From Phyllostachys edulis (taxonomy: Eukaryota > Streptophyta > Magnoliopsida > Poales > Poaceae), in NCBI GenBank assembly GCA_036346405.1, contig CM070548.1:62396877-62460876 (forward strand): a DNA stretch of 64,000 nt. The letters run 5' to 3'. Positions 46,990 to 55,172 of the stretch are shown one piece after another (positions within the stretch are counted from its first letter, which is position 1; each line of letters begins with the position of its first letter). The translations under genes and the position numbers were made by a program. The notes under the pieces are model-generated. The model was not told the origin of the DNA and did not search any database. It saw only the letters and a list, made by a program, of their open reading frames with translations.

Positions 46990-47300
46990 AATTCGCGGAG
47001 CGGCCAGCAGGGGCCGGCGGCGGCTTCGGGTGCTTGGCGTGCTTCCCGGAGGTACCGGCCACAGCGGCGGCCATGCGGAGACGGCGCGGAGCAGCCAGCA
47101 GATCTGGCACGGCCTCGGGTGTGCGTGGTGCGCGGTCGGCGCATCCGTGGATGCGCAGCGATAGTGGTCGACGTTGCACACCACTTGTTTGATGAAATGA
47201 CTTTGTGTATACGAACAGTTTGTAGCTACAGCCTTGGAGGCCTATTGTTTGATGTTTGTATGTAGCTTTGTGTTTGCTTGTTGACGGTGAAAAATAAGCC
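46990..47300. other. GC-rich sequence after the reductase fragment
   Basis: About 180 bp of very GC-rich sequence (to about 47170), open in several frames, is followed by ordinary sequence leading into the repeat zone. It may be a second captured fragment. I recognise no protein family. Confidence 0.3.
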
Positions 47301-48170
47301 TCGGGAGCGAGGGCACGGGTGCGTGAGGGCATGCCTCGGGCGCGAGGGTACGTGCGAGAGTTTTGCGAAGGCTTCGTGCACGAGGGTTTTGCGAAGTCCT
47401 CGGGCGCGAGGGTTTCGCGAAGTCCTCGCGCACGAGGGTGTGAGGCTTCAAGGGTCCCGAGGTCCCGAGGCTCCGAGGGCACGAAGTCCCGAGGCTTCGA
47501 GGGTCCCGAGGCCCCGAGGGCACGAAGGCGCGAGGCTGCGAGGGTCCCGAGGCCCTGAGGCCCTGAGGGCACGAGGGTGCGAGGCCTCGAGGGTCCCGAG
47601 GCCCCGAGGGCCTGAGGCCTCGAGGAGGCCCCGAGGCGAGGCCTCGAGGGCTGGAGGTGCGAGGCTTCGAGGGTCTCGAGGCCCCGAGGGCACGGGCACG
47701 AGGCTTCGAGGGTCCCGAGGCCCCGAGGGCACGGGCGCTAGCGCGAGGTCCCGAGGCCCCGAGGCCCCGAGGGCACGAGGCCGAGGCCTCGAGGGCCCGA
47801 GGGCACGAGGCCTCGAGGTCCCGAGGCCCCGAGGGCACGAGGCCTCGAGGGCTGAGGGTGCGAGGCTCGAGGGTCTCGAGGCCCCGGGGCATGAGGGTGC
47901 GAGACTTCGAGGGTTCCAGGGTCCCGAGACCCGAGGGCACGAAGGCGCGAGGGTGCGGGGGTCCCGAGGCCCCGAGGGCACGAAGGCGCGAGGGTGTGGG
48001 GGTCCCGAGGCCCCGAGGCCCTGAGGCCCCGAGGGCGAGGCGCGAGGCCTCGAGGGTCCCGAGGCCCCGAGGGCATGAGGGTGCGAGACTTCGAGGGTTC
48101 TAGGGTCCCGAGACCCCGAGGACACGAAGGCACGAGGGTGCGGGCGCACAGGGCGCGGGGCACCATGAGG
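47300..48170. repeat. GC-rich tandem array of CCCGAGGCCCCGAGGGCACGAGG-type words
   Basis: Degenerate units of about 20-60 bp are built from CGAGGGTCCCGAGG, CCCCGAGGGCACGAGG and GCGAGGCTTCGAGG. Stops are rare in several frames on both strands because the words contain no TAA, TAG or TGA in those phases, which produces spurious frames of 230-295 codons. The array is the main satellite-like body of the young element. Confidence 0.88.
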
Positions 48171-48569
48171 GCCCAGGTGTATGTGATCGTTTGTCTTCGG
48201 TTGAGCTTGTAATCTACAAAATGCAAAGATCAAAACTGAAAACTCCAACCTTCTATGTTCTCTTTTCTCGAGGACTCGGCTTCGGAGAAAGGCGATGCAG
48301 TCGACGACTTGGCTTCGGAGAACCACTGTGCACATCGCCAGGGCACTCGGACATCTGGCTGCAGTCTTTGGGCGCCGGGTGTGGGGCCTCGCAAGACGGT
48401 ATAGTCAAGGATGTCTGCGTAACACACGCTGTGTAGCGTCTGAGTAGGCCTCAAACCACTTCTAGTGGGTTGGTGGCTGTTGCCCGGGCAAGGGGCTCAC
48501 ACACTCCCTTGTGCGAGACTTGTCAAAGTATAGATCATTTTCATCGGGAGGTGGTGATTCCTCGATAGT

Positions 48570-49460
48570 GTAGCCCCTTGTCCCTTGGGTGCTTAAAAGG
48601 CGCCCAAGGGCAAATAAGAATGCTTCGGGTGTGAGGGTGCAGCGTGAGGGAACGCGAGGGCTCCGTGTACCCTCACAGGCGCCTTTGCGTGTCCTCGCGT
48701 ACCCTCGCGTCTTGCAGCCTTTTCGAGGTCACGGCCGAGGCATAGCCTTCGAGACTGCGGTGGCCGAGATGAAAGGCGGAGGAGGTGTTGGTGAGTCGCC
48801 TCGCAAGGATTTGCTCGCTGCGCCATGGCTCGCACAAGAGGCCGCCATGAAGGACGTGCTCCAGGCGAACGAGAGGATACCATCGCCTTCTTCCTCCGCC
48901 TTTGCTCAGTGATGCAAATCTTGTTTTGATGGCGTGCAATGGCACTTCTCTATCTTGTAAACGGCTTCACAGTGTTCAAATTCTTCTTTGATTCTTGTAT
49001 CTTGTACTTTGTTGTTTGTACCATGATCTTTCAGTCCAATTCGTGGACGCACGAAGGCGCGGGCATGGGTGCGAGGGCACAGGCCGCGCGATGGCACGCG
49101 AGAGTGGCGTGAGAGGTGCCCTCGCCACAAGGCGAGGGCACCACGAGCATGAGGCCATCGCGAGGGGCGAGGGCACCTTGGGCGCGTGGCCGCCACGAGG
49201 GGCGAGGGCACCTTGGGCGCGAGGGTACGCGCGAGTGTTTTGCGAAGGCCTCGTGCGCGAGGGATCCCCCGAAGGCACGCGAGGGTGCGCGAAGGCTTCG
49301 GGTGTGAGGTCACGCGCGAAGGCCCGATGTCGATGAAGGCGCGGCGGCGGCCCTCGGCGGCTACATGAAATCATTGCAAAGGTGCCCCGAGGCCTCGCCT
49401 CGTGCGGAGGCGAGGTAGTAGGATTACTCGACACCAGCCCCCCCTGCCCCTTGGGTGCCT
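48570..49460. repeat. Internal repeats of the purine-tract block and GC-rich spacer
   Basis: The block next to the 3' LTR (AGCCCCCCTGCCCCTTG, 45008) is echoed at 48571-48592 and 49436-49459, both followed by GGGTGC and a CAAGGGGCAAA-like word. The intervening sequence is CGAGGGYRCGCG-rich. No gene is seen. Confidence 0.6.
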
Positions 49461-49979
49461 GCAAGGACGCTCAAGGGGCAAAGAAGAGTGATGAGGTCTT
49501 GTATCCTGTTGATGAATATGCTTGGCCAAAGACTTGGCCAAATTCCAGCATGACGAGAATGTAAACGCTCGAGGTTTTGCCAAATTATGACTTTGGTGCG
49601 GTCATGAGGCACGAGAGTGAGGAATATGCGCAAGGGGTCCTACGGCTTAGCCAATTTTGGCTTGGTGGGCACGTGGGTGCCCAAAGACTTATGCTTATTT
49701 TGTACTCCATGTCGGGTGAGTGCTCCACGCGAAGGTAGGTACAAAATTGTCGCTTCTCGCTGGCCCTTCGTGTGGGATGATTTTTGTTGCTCCATCCCTG
49801 AAGACGGAGTACTGAATGCTGAGGCATCCCACCGAGGCACAACCCTCAGGGCAGGAGGTGCATCCGAACGGCCCCGCTTGAGCAAAGTCATGGACGCAAG
49901 AACGCCCACCGGGCCTGACCTTCTAGGCGGGCGGCGATCGGCGCAAGCTTGTGTAGACGGTCGTGGACGCAGAGCCGTC

Positions 49980-50480
49980 GAGTCGAGGCATAGCCTTTGA
50001 GGCGCATTCGCGTCGAAGTGAAACCTATGTAGGCGAAGTCTTAGATGCGAGGCCGTCGGCGCAGGCATAGCCTACAAGGCGGGGCGCGTCAGCAAACGCC
50101 TATGTAGGCGAAGTCTTGGACGCGAGGCCGCCGAGCCGAGGCATAGCCTACGAGGCCGGCGGTCGCGTCAAACGGCTATCGCAGCGAAGTCTTGGGCGCG
50201 AGGTCAGCCGAGCCGAGACATAGCCTACGAGGCCGAATGCATCAAACGGGTTTGCCTATGTAGGCGAAGTCTTGGGCGTGAGGTCGCGAGCCGAGGCATA
50301 GCCTTCGAGGCCGTGCGTCAGCGAAGCCTATCTTGGCAGAAATCTTGACGCGAGGTCGCCGAGCCGAGGCATAGCCTCGAGGCGGTCGCAGCGCGTCAAA
50401 CGGCCTATGTAGGTGAAGTCTTGGACGCGAGGTCAGCCGAGCCGAGGCATAGCCTCGAGGCCCGTGGTCGTCAAACGCAA
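49980..50480. repeat. Array of about six 75-90 bp units with internal palindromes
   Basis: Each unit has the order CCTATGTAGGCGAAGTCTTGG, CGCGAGGTCGCCGAGCCGAGG, CATAGCCTACGAGGC. GCCTATGTAGGC is itself a palindrome, and GGCATAGCC pairs with GGCTATG-type words, so units can form hairpins. Units differ mostly by small indels. Confidence 0.8.
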
Positions 50481-50824
50481 GCCTATGCAGCGGTTGTCCT
50501 CCTCTTGCTCCGTGGCTTGATGAGAGTTGTCGGTAGAACTCCTCGTAATGGTCGCGGTTCAAGCTAAAGCGTTGCAAAGGATGTAGATAACACGAGCGTC
50601 TCTGCGAGAAAAAGAGAATGGTCAACACTTATTTCTTGTAGCAAGATAACATTCGTTTGACATGAGCATTGATCGAAGTGTTGCCGAGGGACTAGTAAAG
50701 TCCCATCACTTTTGATACTAAGATCTCCGAGGTGATAGCCTTATGCGAGCATGATGGTCCTTGATCAATATTCGAGCCAAGTCGATGGTACATGATTCGA
50801 GCTGCCAATGAAACTGAGTCCTGG

Positions 50825-51170
50825 ACATATCCAAGGGGTGGCCACGAGACTAATTCATGGGGCACCGAATGGCCCATAGGGGTGGTAGCCCCCCAGTGGA
50901 CTTGGAGGCACCCATGAGGCTAACTCATGTGTATCTTGAAGGTGTGCCCACAACACTAAATCATAGGCACATCGGAGGAGCGTCCACGAGACTAAGTCGT
51001 GGGGCACCGAATGGCCACTAGGGATGGTTGCCCCCCAGTGGACTTGGAGGTGCCCATGAGGCTAACTCATGGGCACCTTAGACGTGTGCCCCTGACAGTA
51101 AGTCACGGGCACATCTGTGCAGATCCACGAGGCTAAGTCGTGGGCATCAACTATGAGGGCAATGAAGCCC
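50825..51170. repeat. Two to three direct repeats of about 143 bp
   Basis: CCGAATGGCC...GCCCCCCAGTGGACTTGGAGG occurs at 50864 and 51007, each followed by CCCATGAGGCTAACTCATG. Partial units flank these. No coding content. Confidence 0.75.
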
Positions 51171-51342
51171 TTTTACCCCGATGTGGGTTTTTGTTATGAT
51201 CAGAATGCATGAGAGTGGTTAACCCTTGCGGGCAATGAAGCTAGGTGTCTTGGGGACTCGAGAGGTTGTTCTGGCGTGGCACGGAGTCTAAGGGGACGAG
51301 TCTCAAGACATCCATCAACTTGGTATCGACCAAAGTTGTCGC

Positions 51343-51835
51343 CATGCCCTAGGTCTAGTAGGACACGAGCCGCCATGGTGGAAGCGACGGACGCCCAAGC
51401 CACCATGGACTTTTGCTAGGGGAGACCGTAGAGGTCGTACACCCTACGCACCACGAGGGTGGTCGCTCATGCCCTAGGGCCAGTAGGACACAAGCCGCCA
51501 TGGCGGAGGCGACGGATGCCCAAGCAACCATGGACTTTTGTTAGGGGAGACCGCGGAGGTCGTACACCCTACGCACCACGAGTGTGGTCGCTCATGCCCT
51601 AGGGCCAGTAGGACACAAGCCACCATGGCGGAGGCGATGGACGCCCAAGCAACCATGGACTTTTGTTAGGGGAGACCGCGGAGGTCGTACGCCCTACGCA
51701 CCACGAGGGTGGTCGCTCATGCCCTAGGTCTAGTAGGACATGAGCCGTCATGGTGGAGGCGACGGACGCCCAAGCCACCATGGACTTTTGTTAGGGAGAC
51801 CGCAGAGGTCGTCACCCTATGCACCACAGGTGAAA
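51343..51835. repeat. Tandem array, four 125-bp units
   Basis: CATGCCCTAGG starts at 51343, 51468, 51593 and 51718, an exact 125-bp period. Each unit runs through GCCACCATGGACTTTTG and GGGGAGACCGCGGAGGTCGT. The last unit has small deletions. Repeated minus-strand 60-codon frames are the repeat itself. Confidence 0.92.
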
Positions 51836-52270
51836 TCCTTTGAGGAAAGTGTCTTGAGAGCCCATACAAGATTTATATGTCAGGATCTGCCCCTAACAAA
51901 GAGCACGTTAGGGGTAGCCTCGTAGCGAGCCTTCATCGCTGCGTCTGCATGAACGCATGCGTCCCCAGGTGATGGTTGGCCTCAGAATCCTTAGCCTTCT
52001 GGCTGCGAAGGTGCCTTGAACTGCTCGCTCATGGATGGGCCTCGCATCAACTCGCACAAGGGAGGAGGATGCGCATGGGAGCCCCAGGGCATGTAGGACG
52101 TTGCCATCCCGAGGTGGATAGCTCTGATCTCCGATAAGGGTGCTCGGCTGGGGCTCCTTCAAAGAGCGGATGGGTCGTCCACGAGATCTTGCCTTCAGGA
52201 GCCGGAGGAGGTTTCGTGGACTTAGAGTATTTTTTGGTAGGAGACATAGCCTTTCATCGATTAGCTACGT

Positions 52271-52288
52271 CCCCACGGTCGGCGCCAA
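52271..52288 (-). other. Primer binding site of the young element
   Basis: The minus strand reads TTGGCGCCGACCGTGGGG, the TGGCGCC-type primer site seen in many grass gypsy-like elements, directly adjacent to the LTR start at 52289. The cognate tRNA is not assigned. Confidence 0.6.
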
Positions 52289-52712
52289 TGTTGTAGGTGT
52301 AAAAACCAAACACGAGTAGGGGGTGGACGTCGGCCGTCTGACGGGCCATCGTCCACGAGGGTAAAAAATGACACGAGGATTTATCTGAGTTCGGGGTCCG
52401 AGAGGACCGCCTACTCTGTCGGTGAGCCAATGGGGGTTACCTCGGGAGAGGAGCCCCGAGGGCTCACCAGCTTGAACATGTTTCTTTATTGCTCAAGAGA
52501 GCCATCCCTTGAAAGGAGGGATACATGGGGTATTTATAGGCTCCTCGGCTGTACAAATGACCAAAATACCCCTTGGGTGGATAGTTACATTATGAGTACA
52601 AGTGAGGGGTATTATAGTCTTTCATGAGTATAACTGCATTTCTTGGACCTGTATGTGAGTCTCCAGCAAAGGGGGCCCCCAGACTAAGGAGGGATGAATT
52701 ATTCTTACAACA
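52289..52712 (-). repeat. 5' LTR of the young element
   Basis: 424 bp with TGTTGTAGG...TTACAACA ends. It contains GGGGTATTTATAGGC (about 52529), a TATA-like box. Compared with the sister LTR, differences concentrate in homopolymer runs of the first 180 bp. Confidence 0.88.
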
Positions 52713-53044
52713 CTTAATATTAAATACTGCTTTATGCAATTACAGCTCTCTTTTGGCAAGCCTTGCATAATTATTTATTGCATACACTCCCCACGGTTTG
52801 CTGAGTACATTCAATGTACTCATGGTTTTTGCCCTCTGTTTAAATCGGCGGTGTAGGAAGTTCGAGGAGCTCAAAGCTCGATGAAGAAGAGGTCTTTGGA
52901 GACCTTGCGACCTAGGGGCGTCCTCCGCTCGATAGCAGTTGGCCGATCGGTTGGACCTACTGTTGGTGTTTTGTTTCACTTGTAGTTGAGCTCTTGTTGT
53001 AGCCCTTGAGGTAAACCGCTTGTAAGAAGCTTGGCGGTGTGGTC

Positions 53045-53047
<3 letters not shown>

Positions 53048-53101
<54 letters not shown>
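53048..53101. repeat. (TA)n microsatellite
   Basis: About 26 uninterrupted TA repeats near the 3' end of LTR C. Confidence 0.97.
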
Positions 53102-53104
<3 letters not shown>

Positions 53105-53265
53105 TTGTCTCTTGTTTCTCTTAGCTTGTGTATGGATTTGATCTCACCATTGTCAATTTGTGCGAGCGACTTGTGTTTCTGGGGCGGCTCATTGCCAATG
53201 GCCAAGACCTCAGAGGTCTTGAAGACCTCTGGGAGGTCTGGTAGACCTCGCTCGGGATGCACCGA

Positions 53266-53299
53266 GCGGTACTACCGCTCCTCTATGCGGTAGTACCGC
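53266..53299. repeat. Compound palindrome near the LTR C terminus
   Basis: GCGGTACTACCGC (53266-53278) and GCGGTAGTACCGC (53287-53299) are perfect inverse complements 8 bp apart. Each arm is also a near-palindrome by itself. A separate palindrome, AAGACCTCAGAGGTCTT, lies just upstream (about 53203-53219). Confidence 0.85.
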
Positions 53300-54682
53300 A
53301 GCTCAAAAAAAAATGGGCCGGTTCCTTGTATCCCGAGCGGGTCATCACAGTCGGCTACACGGCTCGTCGGCGTTCCGCGTCGTGGTGAGCCCGGCGGATG
53401 GTACTGACGCGAAGAGGAGGGCGTGGTGAAGCCAGGGCGCACCAAAATGGCGGCGGTTGGCGGAGAAGTGGCCGGCGGCGACGACGAGAAGCAGCGGAGG
53501 CAGCGGCTCGGTGGTGGCGACGGTGCTCCGTTGGGTTCAGTGGAGTAGTCGCCAAAGGCCAGTGCGGCGAGGCAATGATTGCGGCGGTGTAAGGTGACGG
53601 CGGCGGAGAGGTCCCACTACGCTAATGGCGGCGAGCTCTTCGATCGCGGAGCTTCGTCGGCAAAATACGGAGCGGTGAGGCCGGGAGAGAGGGATTGAGG
53701 TGAGGAGAAAGAGAGAAGAGAGGGAGAGGCGCACAGGGCGTGCTTTTATAGGCGGCGGGGAGAAGGAGAGAGGCGGCTCAACGGGTGGGGCCGCACGAGG
53801 AGCTCTGGCGGAGCTTGCGTGCTCCGTGGATTCCGCACAGAGGAGACGACACGGTAGGGTGGCGTGGACGCGGCAGAGTGCCAGGCATTTAATGCCCACC
53901 GACGAGGTGGCGTGGATGAGCGATGGCGTTGGTGGCAAACGCGGGGCGCAGAGAAGAAAGCGGGAGCGGCATGTGCTCCAACGGGCAGAAGGGGAGCGAG
54001 GAAGACGACGACGCGGCGTGTGTGACGGGCGGGGGGGCATTCGTCGGCAAGAGCGAGGCGAGCATTAATGCGGTACAGACGGACCTGGCCGTCCGATCTC
54101 GATCGAACGTTGACCGAGGGGGAAGGGAGGACGCGATTGCGGCTGGGCCTTGCGTGGGAGATGGGCCGCGGAGTTGGGCTGGAGCGCAGAATAGGAACAG
54201 GCCGGGGAAGAAATGACCCGAAAGGAATATGAAGGATTTAAATTGGTTTTTGAATAAAATAATTCAAGAAAATGAAAAGGCTTTTTAGAGATTAGTTAAT
54301 TAGGTCCAAAATTTTCAAGAAAAATACACAGAAATTCGTTGAGTTATTTGGAACTTAATAAAATTATTTATAACTATAGTTTAGCTTTTAAATTTTTTAA
54401 ATAAATTATTTTTAGACTTTTGGGCAAAAAGGAAAGCCCTTTTAAAATCCAGAAAATCCTAGAAAATACTTAATGCACTCTTTTTGACTTTGAATCCAAT
54501 AAAATCCAAGAAATACAAATAAACCAAGTTTTGATTTAATTGAAGTTTGATTAACTCACATTAAATTATTTTTATTATCTGATATTTTAAGTTTAAGCTT
54601 TATTAATTCAATAAACTAAATGGTTAATTTTAATTTTAATTTTTTTAAAAAAAGACCCTAAAAAACAGAATGTTACACTAAG

Positions 54683-55172
54683 GCACAGCAACGACAAAAC
54701 ACGACCCACCCTCTGTAAGCGACGAAGCAAAAGAGCCAGATATCCACGAGGCAAAGCATAAAACCGGAGAACCGACTCATGGAGGGGCTTGAGAGAGAAA
54801 AAGTTTTAAGTGAAATGCATCTTGGTTGGATAACCTCCCGTCCCGTCCCATGCCACGCGCGTTCAGCTCTCATGTTGCTCCTCGGCCTACGCGCCCCCAC
54901 AAGCAAGGGGACCTGGTTGGTTGCTGCCTTTGCGTTGCTCGGGTGGGGATGAGCTCGAGCGCCCGCGCCCGCCAGGCGTAGGCGTAGCCATAGATTGATG
55001 TCCTTTCCCTGTAGGCTGTAGCCACCACCAACACAGGTTACACAGCTACCCGTCGCCCGGTCAACATAAGTCGCCGCCCCAAATCCCAATCTCGTCCTCC
55101 TGCCTGTGTAACCCCTAGTCCCTAACCCTTCGCCTTCTGCTCCTCCACCACCGCCGCGGGAGACGAGACGAG
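54683..55172 (+). promoter_or_regulatory. Probable promoter and 5' UTR of the YY1-like gene
   Basis: About 490 bp lie between the end of solo LTR D and the start codon. The last 100 bp is C/T-rich with CCTAACCCTTC (a telo-box-like word at about 55120-55130) and GAGACGAGACGAG before the ATG, typical of a plant 5' UTR. No clear TATA box was placed. The transcription start is not known from sequence alone. Confidence 0.5.

Larger units (their letters stand above)
44391..52712 (-). mobile_element. Young non-autonomous LTR retrotransposon (large-derivative type) carrying gene fragments
   Basis: LTRs lie at 44391-45005 and 52289-52712 with TGTTG...CAACA ends and a perfect CTTAA duplication. On the minus strand a primer-site-like TTGGCGCCGACC sits next to the right LTR (52288-52271), and a purine tract (plus AGCCCCCCTGCCCCTT, 45008-45023) sits next to the left one. 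The 7.3-kb interior has no gag or pol. It is made of GC-rich tandem repeats, a 3-ketoacyl-CoA reductase fragment in antisense orientation and other GC-rich sequence. The last 230 bp of the two LTRs are almost identical, so insertion is recent. Mobility would depend on proteins from another element. Confidence 0.82.
40664..53349 (+). repeat. Plus-strand giant solo LTR (LTR C), split by a younger element
   Basis: The sequence runs from TGTAACGTCCC to ...GGTCATCACA with GTCGG on both sides and only one LTR, so it is a solo LTR. Removing the nested element (44391-52712 plus one CTTAA) leaves about 4.36 kb. It contains arrays of GACCTCC-type repeats (41.0-43.0 kb), a 60-bp tandem array, the conserved block in plus sense (GTGGGTAAAGTTGTAAACC, CTATTCAATAG at 44347-44357) and a long TA microsatellite near its 3' end. 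No protein-coding content is credible. Confidence 0.8.
38684..54677 (-). repeat. Minus-strand solo LTR (LTR D), split by LTR C
   Basis: The left arm 38684-40663 starts TGTCGAACCCGGG; the right arm 53355-54677 ends ...CAGAATGTTACA. Joined, they make about 3.3 kb with no internal coding region. The 5-bp flanks are ATAAG (38679-38683) and CTAAG (54678-54682), four of five matching, as expected for an old solo LTR left by LTR-LTR recombination. The left arm carries the conserved block (CTATTCAAATAG, 39347-39358) and matches LTR B strongly at 39325-39880. The right arm is the GC-rich leader zone, with TTTTATAGGCGG (about 53744) as a minus-strand TATA candidate. Frames at 53.4-54.2 kb are noise. 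Confidence 0.75.

Noticed and set aside
46990..47170. Second captured gene exon after the reductase fragment
   Set aside because: GC-rich and open, but I could not match it to any protein family by eye.
47242..48335. Long overlapping reading frames of 160-295 codons on both strands
   Set aside because: They are the GC-rich tandem array read in different phases. The peptides are monotonous (GPEAPRAR, RALGASGPR), and opposite strands are equally open.
51343..51835. CRISPR-like repeat/spacer pattern
   Set aside because: The whole 125-bp unit is repeated with no unique spacers, in a plant nuclear context. It is an ordinary tandem repeat.
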